Assembly (NCBI GenBank): GCA_005503335.1
Contig: SCMQ01000003.1
Coordinates: forward strand, 169,260-233,259
Direction: 5' to 3'
DNA length: 64,000 nucleotides
DNA from: Comamonadaceae bacterium 2FH
GTDB lineage: Bacteria > Pseudomonadota > Gammaproteobacteria > Burkholderiales > Burkholderiaceae_C
Part shown: positions 37,733 to 46,720 of the stretch, piece by piece
How the letters are laid out: each line of letters starts with the position of its first letter
Position numbering within the stretch: the stretch's first letter is position 1
The notes under the pieces: generated by a model
Databases searched by the model: none
Told to the model about the DNA's origin: nothing
The model's input: only the letters and a program-made list of their open reading frames with translations
Translations under genes and position numbers: made by a program

Positions 37733-38491
37733 TCAGCGCGGCGCCAGTCGGATCGCGCCGTCCAGGCGGATCACCTCGCCGTTGAGCATGTCGTTCTCGA
37801 TGATGTGCTTGGCCAGCTTCGCGTAGTCCTCGGGCGTGCCCAGGCGCGAGGGGAAGGGCACGCTGGCGGCCAGCGCGTCCTGCACCTCCTGGGGCATGCC
37901 GAACAGCATGGGCGTGCCGAAGATGCCGGGCGCGATGGTCATGTTGCGGATGCCGTTGCGCGCCAGGTCGCGCGCGATCGGCAGCGTCATGCCGACCACG
38001 CCGCCCTTGGAGGCGCTGTAGGCGGCCTGGCCGATCTGACCGTCGTAGGCGGCCACGCTGGCGGTGGAGATCAGCACGCCGCGCTCGCCAGTGGCCTCGG
38101 GCTCGTTCTTGCACATGGCCTCGGCGGCCAGGCGGATCATGTTGAAGCTGCCGACCAGGTTGACCATGATGGTCTTGGTGTAGAGCGCCAGGTTGTGCGG
38201 GCCGCTCTTGCCCACGGTCTTCTCGGCCGGGGCGATGCCGGCGCAGTTGACCAGGCCCATGAGCTTGCCCAGCGACTGGGCCTTGGCGACCACGGCCTGG
38301 CCGTCGGCCTCGCTGCTGACGTCGCATTGGACGAAGGCGCCGCCTATGTCCTTGGCCACCGCCTGGCCCTTGTCGGCCTGCATGTCGGCGATCACGACCG
38401 TGGCACCGTTGGCCGCGAGCATGCGCGCCGTGCCTTCGCCTAGGCCCGAGGCGCCGCCGGTGACGATGAATACCTTGCCTTGAATCTGCAT
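37733..38491 (-). CDS. 3-hydroxyacyl-CoA dehydrogenase-type SDR (HSD10-like)
   Basis: This 252-residue SDR has [25 protein letters not shown], Ser in [10 protein letters not shown] and YSASK. Its closest family pattern is type II 3-hydroxyacyl-CoA dehydrogenase ([36 protein letters not shown]). It oxidises short-chain or branched 3-hydroxyacyl-CoA. The ATG at 38491 follows AGGAG. An upstream palindrome resembles the LiuR operator of branched-chain amino acid and fatty acid catabolism, which suits this function. Confidence 0.88.
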   Translation of the reverse strand: MQIQGKVFIVTGGASGLGEGTARMLAANGATVVIADMQADKGQAVAKDIGGAFVQCDVSSEADGQAVVAKAQSLGKLMGLVNCAGIAPAEKTVGKSGPHNLALYTKTIMVNLVGSFNMIRLAAEAMCKNEPEATGERGVLISTASVAAYDGQIGQAAYSASKGGVVGMTLPIARDLARNGIRNMTIAPGIFGTPMLFGMPQEVQDALAASVPFPSRLGTPEDYAKLAKHIIENDMLNGEVIRLDGAIRLAPR

Positions 38492-38513
38492 GGGGTCTCC
38501 TGAAGAGTTGACG

Positions 38514-38529
38514 TTGACGTAAACGTCAA
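38514..38529. promoter_or_regulatory. LiuR-like operator palindrome
   Basis: TTGACGTAAACGTCAA is a perfect 7-2-7 inverted repeat 22 bases before the dehydrogenase ATG, with a further TTGACG half-site at 38508. It resembles the operator described for MerR-family LiuR regulators of leucine/isovalerate and fatty acid degradation in proteobacteria. No liuR gene is in the window. Confidence 0.6.
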
Positions 38530-38546
38530 TTATCGGCGATAAAAAA

Positions 38547-38573
38547 CCCGGCCGGGCGAAAAGCCGGGCCGGG
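38547..38573 (-). terminator. Intrinsic terminator after fbpA
   Basis: An 11-bp GC stem with one mismatch (38547-38557 with 38563-38573) and a 5-base loop is followed on the minus strand by six U. It lies about 105 bp after the fbpA stop and before the promoter region of the dehydrogenase. Confidence 0.8.
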
Positions 38574-38591
38574 TTGCAGGAGCCGGCTTGA

Positions 38592-38669
38592 GCGCCGCCG
38601 GGCCGCCCCAAGGCGCGAAGGCCCCCTCGGGGGGCAGCGCAGCACACGCAGTGGCAAGCGTGGGGGCCT
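38592..38669. repeat. Intergenic repeat of about 78 bp, copy A
   Basis: This GC-rich unit between the fbpA stop and its terminator contains GCCGCCGGGCCGCCCCAAGG, GGCCCCCTCGGG and AGCGTGGGGGC. A diverged copy in reverse orientation is found at 42107-42186 inside the histone-deacetylase-like gene. Units of this wording appear to be common intergenic repeats in Comamonadaceae, from memory only. Confidence 0.75.
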
Positions 38670-38678
38670 CTGTTCAGA

Positions 38679-39722
38679 TCACTTGAACCCGACGCGGTCC
38701 AGCATCTGCTGCACCTTGACCTGGTTCATGCCGACGGCACTGATCGGGATGGTCTCGCTCTTGAAGCTGCCGCCGGTCATGGCCTTGAGCGCCGGGTTGC
38801 TGACCTGCACGCCGCGCGCCGTGGGCCACTCGTTGTTGCCGTTGGCGAAGTAGTTCTGGGCTTCGGCGCCGGCCAGGTATTCGAGGAACTTGATCGCGTT
38901 GGCGCGGTTCGGCGCGTTCTTGGCCACGGCACCGCCGGCCACGTTCACGTGCGTGCCCCAGCTGGACTGGTTCGGGAACACCACGCCGACGCGCTCGACC
39001 ACGGCCTTGTCCTCGGGCTTGTCCGAGCGCATCAGGCGCGCCAGGTAGTAGGTGTTGGTGACGGCGATGCCGCACTCGCCCGAGGCCACACCCTTGATCT
39101 GGTCGGTGTCGCCACCCTTGGGCGGGCGTGCCATGTTGTCGACCAGGCCCTTGAGCCAGGCCTCGGCCTTGACCGGGCCCAGGTGCTCGGTCACCGCGCC
39201 GAACAGGCTCAGGTTGTAGGGATGGGAGCCCGAGCGTATGCACAGCCGGCCCTTGTTCTTGGGCTCGGCCAGCTCCTCGTAGCTGTCCACGTCGTCCTTG
39301 TTGACCTTGAGCTTGTCGTAGACCACCACGCGGGCACGCGTGGAGAAGCCGAACCAGGTCGTGCCACCGTCCTCGGCCGGCTTGGCGCGCAGCTGGGCCG
39401 GGATGGCGTCTTCCAGGAGCTTGGACTTGATCGGCTGGAACAGGCCTTCGGTCTCGCCCTTCCACAGGCGTGCCGCGTCGACCAGCAGGATCACGTCGGC
39501 AGGGGAGGCGCTGCCCTCGGCCTTCAGGCGCGCGAGAATACCGGCATCGTCGGCGTCCACCCGGTTGATCTTGATGCCGGTGGCCTTGGTGAAGTTGGTG
39601 TACAGGGCCTCGTCGGTCGAGTAGTGGCGCGCGGAATACAGGTTCAGCACCTGTTCCTGGGCCGAGGCGCCGGTGGCCGCCAGCAGCGTGGCGGCGAAGG
39701 CGAAAGCAGCTTTTTTCAACAT
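38679..39722 (-). CDS. fbpA: Fe(III) ABC transporter substrate-binding protein
   Basis: This 347-residue periplasmic protein has a Sec signal peptide ([17 protein letters not shown]) and the mature start [20 protein letters not shown], in which the His/Tyr pattern fits iron-binding FbpA/FutA proteins. [11 protein letters not shown] holds the paired tyrosines that hold Fe(III). AAGGA lies 7 bases before the ATG at 39722. No permease or ATPase gene is adjacent, so the rest of the transporter is elsewhere. A Fur-like palindrome lies upstream at 39782. Confidence 0.9.
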   Translation of the reverse strand: MLKKAAFAFAATLLAATGASAQEQVLNLYSARHYSTDEALYTNFTKATGIKINRVDADDAGILARLKAEGSASPADVILLVDAARLWKGETEGLFQPIKSKLLEDAIPAQLRAKPAEDGGTTWFGFSTRARVVVYDKLKVNKDDVDSYEELAEPKNKGRLCIRSGSHPYNLSLFGAVTEHLGPVKAEAWLKGLVDNMARPPKGGDTDQIKGVASGECGIAVTNTYYLARLMRSDKPEDKAVVERVGVVFPNQSSWGTHVNVAGGAVAKNAPNRANAIKFLEYLAGAEAQNYFANGNNEWPTARGVQVSNPALKAMTGGSFKSETIPISAVGMNQVKVQQMLDRVGFK

Positions 39723-39765
39723 GCAGGATCCTTTGCAAGGCAACAGCGGTAAAAATCTAGGCGTC

Positions 39766-40710
39766 ATGATAAAGCAAACACGAATCATTCTTAGTAATTT
39801 TTTTGCCGCAGGGCGCCTTGTGCGCCTGGCTGGCTGCAGCGCCTGCCTGGCGGCGGTGCTGGCGGGCTGTGTCACCGCGCCGCCGGCCGAGCCGCCTGCA
39901 GCGCCGAGTCCGCCTGCGGTGCGCAAGCCGCCGCGCATCGGCCTGGCCTTGGGCGGTGGCGCGGCGCGCGGCTTCGCCCATGTGGGCGTGATCCAGGTAC
40001 TCGAGGAGGCCGGCATACGCCCGGACCTGGTGGTGGGCACCTCGGCCGGCAGCCTGGTGGCGGCCTTGTATGCCAGCGGCAAGAGCAGCGCCCAGTTGCA
40101 GCAAGTGGCGGAAACCATGGAGGAGGCGGCCTTTGCCGACTGGACCCTGCCCATCTTCAGCCGTGGCGCCCTGCGCGGCGAGGCGCTGTCGCGCTATGTG
40201 AACGGCCAGGTGGGCGGCCGGCTGATCGAGCAGATGGCGCTGCCGCTGGGCATCGTCGCGACCGACCTGAACACGGGACAGGGCGTGCTGTTCCAGCGTG
40301 GCGACACCGGTACGGCGGTGCGCGCCTCGAGCGCCGTGCCGGCGGTTTTCCAGCCGGTGAGGATAGGCGGGCGCGAATATGTGGACGGCGGCCTGGTCTC
40401 GCCCGTGCCGGTGCGCTATGCGCGCCAGATGGGGGCCGAGCTGGTGATCGCCGTGGACATCTCCAGCGCTCCCGAGGGCAACCCGGCGGGCGACACGCTG
40501 CAGATCCTGCTGCAGACCTTCGCCATCATGGGCAAGAGCATCAACGGCTTCGAGCTCAAGGAAGCCGACCTGGTGGTGCGGCCCGCGCTCAACGGCGTCA
40601 AGAGCGCCGACTTCGCTGCGCGCCGGCGCTCGATCGAGGCAGGGCGGGCAGCCATGCGCCAGCTGCTGCCGCAGCTGCAGGGCCTGCTCCAGGCCAAGGC
40701 GCAGCCCTGA
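39766..40710 (+). CDS. Patatin-like phospholipase, lipoprotein
   Basis: This 314-residue protein has a lipoprotein signal (LAAVLAGC, cleavage before Cys). The patatin domain shows the oxyanion loop ALGGGAARGFAHVGV, the nucleophile Ser in VVGTSAGSLVAAL and the catalytic Asp in YVDGGLVSPVPV. It resembles RssA/NTE-type serine lipid hydrolases and should act in the periplasm on phospholipids. The ATG at 39766 lacks a good ribosome site. It is divergent from fbpA, 43 bp apart. Confidence 0.88.
   Translation: MIKQTRIILSNFFAAGRLVRLAGCSACLAAVLAGCVTAPPAEPPAAPSPPAVRKPPRIGLALGGGAARGFAHVGVIQVLEEAGIRPDLVVGTSAGSLVAALYASGKSSAQLQQVAETMEEAAFADWTLPIFSRGALRGEALSRYVNGQVGGRLIEQMALPLGIVATDLNTGQGVLFQRGDTGTAVRASSAVPAVFQPVRIGGREYVDGGLVSPVPVRYARQMGAELVIAVDISSAPEGNPAGDTLQILLQTFAIMGKSINGFELKEADLVVRPALNGVKSADFAARRRSIEAGRAAMRQLLPQLQGLLQAKAQP
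39782..39790. promoter_or_regulatory. Fur-like palindrome upstream of fbpA
   Basis: GAATCATTC is an odd-length palindrome inside an AT-rich patch 60 bases before the fbpA ATG (and within the first codons of the divergent patatin gene). It resembles the core of Fur boxes, as expected for an iron transporter. The match to the 19-bp consensus is partial. Confidence 0.35.
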
Positions 40711-40728
40711 GGGGCTCACAGATAAAAA

Positions 40729-40754
40729 AAGGCCTGATCTTGCGATCAGGCCTT
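40729..40754 (-). terminator. Intrinsic terminator downstream of phaP
   Basis: A perfect 11-bp stem AAGGCCTGATC / GATCAGGCCTT with a 4-base loop is followed on the minus strand by a run of U. It ends the phaP transcript about 170 bases after the stop codon and also lies just after the converging patatin gene. Confidence 0.85.
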
Positions 40755-40884
40755 GAAGGGATCCCAGAACCCGAAGGTGTCGAAAGGACCCGAGGAGACA
40801 ACCGGGAGAAAGCCCTCAACAACAGGCTTTCAATGCGCTTATTGTTGGTTCTTTCTCAAATTCTTGCAGCCCTTGGGGGCTTTC

Positions 40885-40912
40885 GCGCTGCCGGGCCGGG
40901 GCCCGGCAGCGC
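40885..40912. other. Strong GC hairpin next to the phaP stop
   Basis: GCGCTGCCGGGCC and GGCCCGGCAGCGC form a perfect 13-bp stem with a 2-base loop, 9 bases after the phaP stop codon. There is no U-tract, so it is more likely to protect the abundant phaP mRNA 3' end than to terminate. The segment between it and 40754 shows no ORF of note. Confidence 0.5.
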
Positions 40913-40920
40913 CTGGCCGA

Positions 40921-41472
40921 TCAGCGCTTCTTGGTAGCGGTGGCGGCGTTCTTGGTCGCGTTCACGGCCGTGGTCGTGACGGCGTTGAAGTTGGCTTCGG
41001 CCACGTCGGAGGCTTGCTTGACGGCCTTTTGCACGGATTCGAAGGCGTTGTTGGCAGCGGCCACGGCGCTCTTCATCACGGCGACAGCGGTCTCGGAGCC
41101 GGCCGGCGCGTTCTTGGCGGCGTTGTCAACCAGGCTGGCGAACTGCTTCTGGGCGTCCACGGCCTGGGTTTCGAAGGCCTTGGTGAACTCGGCGCTGGTG
41201 CCCGAAGCGATGTCGTACAGGTGACGGCTGTAGGCAGCGGTCTTCTCGGCCAGGGGCTGGAACAGGCTGGCTTGCAGGGCCAGCAGTTCCTGGGCGTCCT
41301 TGACGCTCAGCAGGGCCTGGGTGTGGGCAGCGGACTCGCTCAGGGCGGCCTTGCTGGCGGTCACGTTCAGTTCGACCAGCTTCTCGACGCCTTCGAAGGC
41401 CTTGTTGGTCAGGTCGAACAGGGTCTCGACGTTGGCTTTTTGGGAGGCCAGGATTTGCTCAGCGGTCAGCAT
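40921..41472 (-). CDS. phaP: Phasin, PHA granule-associated protein
   Basis: This 183-residue helical amphipathic protein of the phasin_2 family starts [36 protein letters not shown] and continues [36 protein letters not shown]. The C-terminus is an Ala/Lys-rich tail ([11 protein letters not shown]). Phasins coat polyhydroxyalkanoate granules and control their size and number. GGAG lies 8 bases before the ATG. Its promoter and two TGC-rich operator-like sites lie upstream. Confidence 0.93.
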   Translation of the reverse strand: MLTAEQILASQKANVETLFDLTNKAFEGVEKLVELNVTASKAALSESAAHTQALLSVKDAQELLALQASLFQPLAEKTAAYSRHLYDIASGTSAEFTKAFETQAVDAQKQFASLVDNAAKNAPAGSETAVAVMKSAVAAANNAFESVQKAVKQASDVAEANFNAVTTTAVNATKNAATATKKR

Positions 41473-41524
41473 AGGATTTTCTCCGGTTAAAAGGGATTTG
41501 GCATCTGCTCTGTAACCTGGTTTA

Positions 41525-41539
41525 TGTTGCAGTGCAGCA
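41525..41539. promoter_or_regulatory. PhaR-like operator, proximal copy
   Basis: TGTTGCAGTGCAGCA is a near-perfect palindrome just downstream of the phaP -10, overlapping the expected start of transcription. It differs by one base from the copy at 41584. PhaR repressors of other bacteria bind TGC/GCA palindromes such as CTGC-N3-4-GCAG. Confidence 0.65.
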
Positions 41540-41547
41540 TGGTTTGA

Positions 41548-41575
41548 ATTGTACGGACCCGAAAAGCGATTGCAA
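41548..41575 (-). promoter_or_regulatory. phaP promoter
   Basis: On the minus strand TTGCAA (41575-41570) and TACAAT (41553-41548) are separated by 16 bp, a good sigma-70 match for a highly expressed gene. It lies 75-100 bases before the phaP ATG and is bracketed by the two palindromic sites. Confidence 0.7.
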
Positions 41576-41583
41576 GGCTTTTT

Positions 41584-41598
41584 TGTTGCATTGCAGCA
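41584..41598. promoter_or_regulatory. PhaR-like operator, distal copy
   Basis: TGTTGCATTGCAGCA repeats the proximal 15-mer with one change, 59 bp away, upstream of the -35 of phaP. The spacing would place the two sites on similar faces only approximately. It also lies 79 bases before the histone-deacetylase-like gene start. Confidence 0.65.
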
Positions 41599-41676
41599 AT
41601 TTAGACGGCGATATCTAAAACCGACCTTAGACGCACGGCCGTCACAATGGCCGTCAGCAGTGAATCTGGACGCGCG

Positions 41677-42684
41677 ATGCAGGCCTATTACTCCGACCAC
41701 TATGTCCTGCCCCTGCCCGAGGGGCACCGCTTTCCCATGGCCAAGTACCGGCTGCTGCGCGAGCGCCTGGTGCGCGAGATGCCCCAGCTGCGCCTGCAGG
41801 AGGCGCCCGCGGCCAGCGACGGCGAGCTGGCCCTGGCCCACAGCCCGGACTACGTAGAAGCCATCGCCACCGGCCGGGTGAGCGCCGAGATGATGCGCGA
41901 GATCGGTTTCCCCTGGAGCCCGGCCATGGTGGAGCGCTCGCGGCGCTCGGCCGGCGCCACCGTGGCGGCGGCGCGCGTCGCCATGCGCCAGGGCGTGGCG
42001 GCCAACCTGGCCGGCGGCACCCACCACGCGAGTGCCGAGCGGGGAGGGGGTTTTTGCGTGTTCAACGACGTGGCCGTCGCGGCGCGGCTGATGCAGGCAG
42101 AACATGCCCGCCCCCACGCTCGGCACTTCGTGTCATCGCTGCCGCCCGAGGGGGCCGTCGGCTGCCTTGGGGCGGCCCGGCGGCAGCCGGGGCCGCCACT
42201 CCCACTCCAGGTGGCCGTGATCGACCTGGACGTGCATCAGGGCAACGGCACGGCCCGCATCTTCGCCCGCGACCCCAGCGTGTTCACGCTGTCGCTGCAC
42301 GGCGAGAAGAACTTTCCGTTCCGCAAGGAGGCCAGCGACCTGGACGTGAACCTGCCCGACGGCTGCGGCGACGACGCCTACCTGCAGGCGCTGGACGGCG
42401 CGCTCGACGAGCTGGGGCGCCGCTTCGAGCCGGGCCTGCTGTTCTACCTGGCCGGCGCCGACCCGCACCAGGGCGACCGCCTGGGCCGGCTCAAGCTCAG
42501 CGACGACGGCCTGGAGGCGCGCGACCGCCGCGTCTTCGACTGGGCCTGGCAGCGCCGCATCCCGCTGGTGCTGACCATGGCCGGCGGCTACGGGGTGGAC
42601 ATCGCGACCACGGTGCAGGTGCAGTGCAACACCTACCGGGTGGCGCTGGCGTACTGGCAGCGCTGGCAGGCGCTGTCCGCCTGA
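41677..42684 (+). CDS. Histone deacetylase-like amidohydrolase with an in-frame repeat insertion
   Basis: This 335-residue zinc-dependent deacetylase-fold protein has [18 protein letters not shown] at the start, the His pair in GGTHHA, zinc ligands in [11 protein letters not shown] and [12 protein letters not shown], and the Gly-Gly-Tyr of MAGGYGVD. Such proteins remove acetyl groups from small molecules, polyamines or lysines. Between MQAEHAR and LQVAVIDLD the family has almost no spacer, but here about 28 residues (residues 144-171) are encoded by an intergenic repeat copy. The start at 41677 matches the family; an ATG at 41647 is open. Neither has a clear ribosome site. Confidence 0.85.
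   Translation: MQAYYSDHYVLPLPEGHRFPMAKYRLLRERLVREMPQLRLQEAPAASDGELALAHSPDYVEAIATGRVSAEMMREIGFPWSPAMVERSRRSAGATVAAARVAMRQGVAANLAGGTHHASAERGGGFCVFNDVAVAARLMQAEHARPHARHFVSSLPPEGAVGCLGAARRQPGPPLPLQVAVIDLDVHQGNGTARIFARDPSVFTLSLHGEKNFPFRKEASDLDVNLPDGCGDDAYLQALDGALDELGRRFEPGLLFYLAGADPHQGDRLGRLKLSDDGLEARDRRVFDWAWQRRIPLVLTMAGGYGVDIATTVQVQCNTYRVALAYWQRWQALSA
42107..42186. repeat. Intergenic repeat copy B, inserted in-frame in a coding sequence
   Basis: The reverse complement of this stretch aligns over its whole length with 38592-38669, sharing GCCGCCGGGCCGCCCCAAGG, GGCCCCCTCGGG, GGCAGCG and AGCGTGGGGGC. It keeps the reading frame open and adds [17 protein letters not shown] and the following residues to the protein. 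Confidence 0.8.
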
Positions 42685-42713
42685 GTACCGCAGCGCTGGC
42701 AGAATCTCAGCCG

Positions 42714-43160
42714 ATGAGCGACACGCCACCCGCCAAACCCCAGCCCGAGCCGCGCAGCGCCTACCAGGCCTTCCGTGCCATCACCACGCGCTGGATGGAC
42801 AACGACGCCTATGGCCATGTCAACAACGTCGTCTACTACAGCTGGTTCGACACCGCCGTCAACGCCCACCTGATCGAGCAGGGCGTGCTCGACCTGCACG
42901 CAGGCGAGACCATAGGCCTGGTGATCGAGACGCAGTGCAACTACTTCGCCTCGCTGGCCTTCCCGCAGACCGTCGAGGCCGGCATACGCGTGGCGCAGAT
43001 CGGCCGCTCCAGCGTGCGCTACGAGGTCGGCCTGTTCCCCCAGGGCGAGGCGCTGACCGCGGCCAAGGGCCATTTCGTCCATGTCTACGTGGACCGCGCC
43101 ACGCGCCGCCCGGTGCCGCTGCCGGCTCCCCTCAAGAACGTTCTGGAGAAGCTCAAGTGA
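42714..43160 (+). CDS. Acyl-CoA thioesterase (4-hydroxybenzoyl-CoA thioesterase family)
   Basis: This 148-residue hot-dog protein has the family pattern TTRWMDNDAYGHVNNVVYYSWFDTAVN, where the Asp and His near the helix start are functional. ETQCNYFASLAFPQTVEAGIRV follows. It would hydrolyse short or medium acyl-CoA. Its stop overlaps the GTG start of the nitroreductase gene (GTGA), so the two are translationally linked. Confidence 0.87.
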   Translation: MSDTPPAKPQPEPRSAYQAFRAITTRWMDNDAYGHVNNVVYYSWFDTAVNAHLIEQGVLDLHAGETIGLVIETQCNYFASLAFPQTVEAGIRVAQIGRSSVRYEVGLFPQGEALTAAKGHFVHVYVDRATRRPVPLPAPLKNVLEKLK

Positions 43161-43894
43161 CCCTGCCTGCAACGCCGCCCCAGGTGAGCACCGTGATCGC
43201 CGACCCGTCCAGCGTGGACGCCGCGATCGAAAGCCGCTTTTCGGCGCGCGCCTTCCTGCCCCGGCCGGTGGCGCGCGAGACCGTGACCGAGCTGCTGCGC
43301 GTGGCCAGCCGCGCGCCCAGCGGCACCAACACCCAGCCCTGGAATGTCTACGTGCTGCAGGGCGAGCGCAAGGACGAGCTGGTGCAGAAGATCTGCGAGG
43401 CCCACGACGCCATCTCGATCGATCCGCAACTGGCCACCGAGTACCGCGAGGAGTACGACTATTACCCCGAGAAATGGGTCAGCCCCTTCATCGACCGGCG
43501 CCGCGAGTGCGGCTTCGGCCTGTACGGCGTGCTGGGCATCGCCAAGGGCGAGCGCGAGAAGATGCATGTGCAGCACCAGCGCAACTTCCGCTTCTTCGAC
43601 GCGCCGGTGGGGCTGATGTTCACCATGGACCGCGTCCTGGGCCGCGGCAGCCTGCTCGACTACGGCATGTTCCTGCAGAACATCATGGTCGCGGCGCGCG
43701 CGCGGGGCCTGCACAGCTGCCCGCAGGCGGCCTGGAACGGGTTCGCCAGGAGCATCCTGCCGCACATCGGGGCCAAGGACAACGAGATGCTGGTATGCGG
43801 CATGTCGCTGGGCTACGCCGACGAGGCGGCGCCGGTGAACCGCTTCCAGACCACGCGGGTGGCGCCGGAGGAATTCACGCACTGGGTGGAGTGA
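43157..43894 (+). CDS. Nitroreductase family FMN oxidoreductase
   Basis: This 245-residue flavoprotein has the FMN-binding start [15 protein letters not shown] and [18 protein letters not shown], plus [10 protein letters not shown] and [12 protein letters not shown] toward the end. It reduces nitro groups or quinones with NAD(P)H. The GTG start at 43157 has GGAG 8 bases before it and overlaps the thioesterase stop. The physiological substrate is unknown. Confidence 0.88.
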   Translation: MTLPATPPQVSTVIADPSSVDAAIESRFSARAFLPRPVARETVTELLRVASRAPSGTNTQPWNVYVLQGERKDELVQKICEAHDAISIDPQLATEYREEYDYYPEKWVSPFIDRRRECGFGLYGVLGIAKGEREKMHVQHQRNFRFFDAPVGLMFTMDRVLGRGSLLDYGMFLQNIMVAARARGLHSCPQAAWNGFARSILPHIGAKDNEMLVCGMSLGYADEAAPVNRFQTTRVAPEEFTHWVE

Positions 43895-43973
43895 AGCCGC
43901 GTTACCGCGCCGGCCATCCCGTACACTGCAGCGCGAAGCAGGGTGGGGCGCGCCCACCCATGATTGCCTGGCC

Positions 43974-45158
43974 ATGATCATCACCAGCCTGCTGGACACC
44001 GACCTCTACAAGTTCACCATGATGCAGGTCGTGCTGCATCAGTTCCCGGGCGCGCAGGTCGAGTACCGCTTCCGCTGCCGCAACCCCGGCGTGCAGCTGG
44101 CGCCTCACGTGCAGGAAATCCGCAACGAGATCCGCTCGCTGTGCAGCCTCTCGTTCCAGGAGGCCGAGCTGGCCTACCTGCGCTCGCTGCGCTTCATCAA
44201 GAGCGACTTCGTGGACTTCCTCGGCCTGTTCCGGCTCAACGAGAAGTACGTCGAGGTCAGCGCACTGCCCTCGGGCGAGCTCGACATCAGCATCCGCGGG
44301 CCCTGGCTGCACACCATCCTGTTCGAGATCCCGGTGCTGGCCATCGTCAACGAGGTGTTCTTTCGCAACACGCAGCAGGTGCCCGACTTCGTGGAAGGGC
44401 GCAAGCGCCTGGACGACAAGATCGCGCAGCTGCAGGCGCCGGGCCTGGGCGAGCTCAAGATCGCCGACTACGGCACGCGCCGGCGCTTTTCCCGGGCCTG
44501 GCACGAGGAGGTGCTGCGCGTGCTGGCGGCGCGCCTGGGCACTGGCGCCGCGGGCCAGTTCGCCGGCAGCAGCAACGTGCTCTACGCGATGAAGCTGGGC
44601 CTCACGCCGCTGGGCACCATGGCGCACGAGTACCTGCAGGCCTGCCAGGCGCTGGGCCCGCGCCTGCGCGACAGCCAGGTGTACGGCTTCGAGTCCTGGG
44701 CCAGGGAGTACCGGGGCGACCTGGGCATCGCGCTGTCCGACGTCTACGGCTTCAACGCCTTCCTGCGCGACTTCGACCTGTATTTCTGCAAGCTGTTCGA
44801 CGGTGCGCGGCACGACAGCGGCGACCCCTTCGCCTGGGGCGAGCGCATGATCGAGCATTACCGCAAGCACCGCGTCGACCCGCGCGGCAAGACGCTGATC
44901 TTCAGCGACGCGCTCACCGTGCCGCGCACGATAGAGCTCTACCAGCAGTTCCGCGGGCGCTGCCAGCTGGCCTTCGGCATAGGCACCAACCTGACCAACG
45001 ACCTCGGCTACGAGCCGCTGCAGATCGTGATCAAGATGACGCGCTGCAACGGCCAGCCCGTGGCCAAGCTCTCGGACACGCCCGGCAAGGGCATGTGCGA
45101 GGACGAGAAGTACCTGGCCTACCTGCGCCAGGTGTTCGAGATCGAGACTGCCGCCTGA
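43974..45158 (+). CDS. pncB: Nicotinate phosphoribosyltransferase
   Basis: This 394-residue enzyme of NAD salvage makes nicotinate mononucleotide from nicotinate and PRPP with ATP help. Landmarks are [59 protein letters not shown] (the phosphorylated His region) and [12 protein letters not shown]. The length fits the bacterial PncB group. It stands alone, with an 79-bp gap before it. Confidence 0.95.
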   Translation: MIITSLLDTDLYKFTMMQVVLHQFPGAQVEYRFRCRNPGVQLAPHVQEIRNEIRSLCSLSFQEAELAYLRSLRFIKSDFVDFLGLFRLNEKYVEVSALPSGELDISIRGPWLHTILFEIPVLAIVNEVFFRNTQQVPDFVEGRKRLDDKIAQLQAPGLGELKIADYGTRRRFSRAWHEEVLRVLAARLGTGAAGQFAGSSNVLYAMKLGLTPLGTMAHEYLQACQALGPRLRDSQVYGFESWAREYRGDLGIALSDVYGFNAFLRDFDLYFCKLFDGARHDSGDPFAWGERMIEHYRKHRVDPRGKTLIFSDALTVPRTIELYQQFRGRCQLAFGIGTNLTNDLGYEPLQIVIKMTRCNGQPVAKLSDTPGKGMCEDEKYLAYLRQVFEIETAA

Positions 45159-45212
45159 TTCGCGACGGCCGTGGTCTTGATTTCGTTGATAAAAATGCCG
45201 ACAGCATTGTTT

Positions 45213-45226
45213 GTAAAAATGTTTAC
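45213..45226. promoter_or_regulatory. AT-rich inverted repeat upstream of the antiporter gene
   Basis: GTAAA-N4-TTTAC lies 67 bases before the antiporter ATG in a strikingly AT-rich 60-base patch. The position fits an operator or promoter element. The factor is unknown. Confidence 0.3.
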
Positions 45227-45292
45227 GATATTCGGGTTCGCGCCAAGCCGGGCAGCGAACGCTCGAACCTAGCCATCTGGAGACAAGAAAGA

Positions 45293-46705
45293 ATGACCAT
45301 ACCCCGTTCCCTGGCCGCCCTGGGCCTGATGCTGCTGGGCCCCGGCCTGGCGCAAGCCGCCGAGCTCGACGGCAGCCAGCTGTCGATCTGGTGGGGCGTG
45401 CCGTTCGCCGGCATCCTGCTGTCGATCGCCGTGCTGCCGCTGCTGGCGCCCAGCTTCTGGCACCACCATTTCGGCAAGGTCGCGACCGGCTGGGCGCTGC
45501 TGTTCCTCGCCCCCTTCGCCCGCGAGTTCGGCGCCGCTGCGGCCGGCGCCGGCCTGGTGCACGCGCTGCTGGCCGAGTACATCCCCTTCATCATCCTGCT
45601 GACCGCGCTGTTCACCGTGGCCGGCGGCATCTACATCCGCGGCAACCTGCACGGCAGCCCGGGGCTGAACACGGCCATCCTGGCCATAGGCGCGGTGCTG
45701 GCCAGCTTCATGGGCACCACCGGCGCCTCCATGCTGATGGTCCGGCCGCTGATCCGCGCCAACGACAACCGCCAGCACAAGGCGCATGTGGTGGTGTTCT
45801 TCATCTTCATCGTCTCCAATGCCGGCGGCTCGCTGACGCCGCTGGGCGATCCGCCGCTGTTCCTGGGCTTCCTCAAGGGCGTGGATTTCTTCTGGACTCT
45901 GAGCCACATCTTCCCCGAGACGCTGTTCCTGGTCGGCACGCTGCTCGCCTTGTTCTTCCTGCTCGACAGCTGGTACTACCACCGGCGCGAGGAAATCCTG
46001 CCGGTCGACCCCACGCCCGACACTCGTCGCATCGGCTTCGACGGCGCGGCCAACTTCTGGCTGCTGGGCGCCATCGTCGGCCTGGTGCTGCTCAGCGGTT
46101 TCTGGAAGTCGCCCCTGTCCTTCGATGTGTTGGGCACCGAGGTCGGCCTGCCCGGCCTGGTGCGCGACGCCGGGCTGATCGCCGTGACCCTGCTGTCGCT
46201 GAAGATCACGCCGCCCCAGGTCCATGCCGACAATCAGTTCTCCTGGGGGCCGATGCTGGAGGTGGCCAAGCTGTTCGCCGGCATCTTCCTGACCATCATC
46301 CCGGTGATCGCCATGCTCAAGGCCGGTGTCAACGGCCCCTTCGGCGCCATCGTCGCGGGCGTCACGCGGCCCGACGGCTCGCCCGACCCGGCCATGTATT
46401 TCTGGGCGGCTGGCGTACTCAGCTCCTTCCTGGACAATGCGCCGACCTACCTGGTGTTCTTCAACACCGCGGGCGGCGACCCGCAGCAGCTGATGACGGC
46501 CATGGCGCCCACGCTGGCCGCCATTTCGGCCGGCGCGGTGTTCATGGGCGCCAACAGCTACATAGGCAACGCGCCCAACCTCATGGTCAAGGCGATCGCC
46601 GAGGACCGCGGCGTCAAGATGCCCAGCTTCTTCGGCTACATGGCCTGGTCGGGCGCCATCCTGATCCCTTTGTTCATCGTCATGACCTTCATCTGGTTCA
46701 AGTAA
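45293..46705 (+). CDS. Sodium:proton antiporter-like membrane protein (ion transporter superfamily)
   Basis: This 470-residue protein has a possible signal segment and about eleven transmembrane helices. Conserved stretches are MGTTGASMLMVRPLIRAND, IVSNAGGSLTPLGDPPLFLGFLKG and GVLSSFLDNAPTYLVFFNTAGG, plus MGANSYIGNAPNLMVKAIAE. These paired SNxGGxLTPxGDPP and IGNAPN motifs are found in NhaD/ArsB-type transporters. Na+/H+ exchange is the usual annotation for this group. GGAG is upstream of the ATG at 45293. A 2-hydroxyacid dehydrogenase gene follows after 15 bp. Confidence 0.85.
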   Translation: MTIPRSLAALGLMLLGPGLAQAAELDGSQLSIWWGVPFAGILLSIAVLPLLAPSFWHHHFGKVATGWALLFLAPFAREFGAAAAGAGLVHALLAEYIPFIILLTALFTVAGGIYIRGNLHGSPGLNTAILAIGAVLASFMGTTGASMLMVRPLIRANDNRQHKAHVVVFFIFIVSNAGGSLTPLGDPPLFLGFLKGVDFFWTLSHIFPETLFLVGTLLALFFLLDSWYYHRREEILPVDPTPDTRRIGFDGAANFWLLGAIVGLVLLSGFWKSPLSFDVLGTEVGLPGLVRDAGLIAVTLLSLKITPPQVHADNQFSWGPMLEVAKLFAGIFLTIIPVIAMLKAGVNGPFGAIVAGVTRPDGSPDPAMYFWAAGVLSSFLDNAPTYLVFFNTAGGDPQQLMTAMAPTLAAISAGAVFMGANSYIGNAPNLMVKAIAEDRGVKMPSFFGYMAWSGAILIPLFIVMTFIWFK

Positions 46706-46720
46706 AGGAGCATCGCTTTC

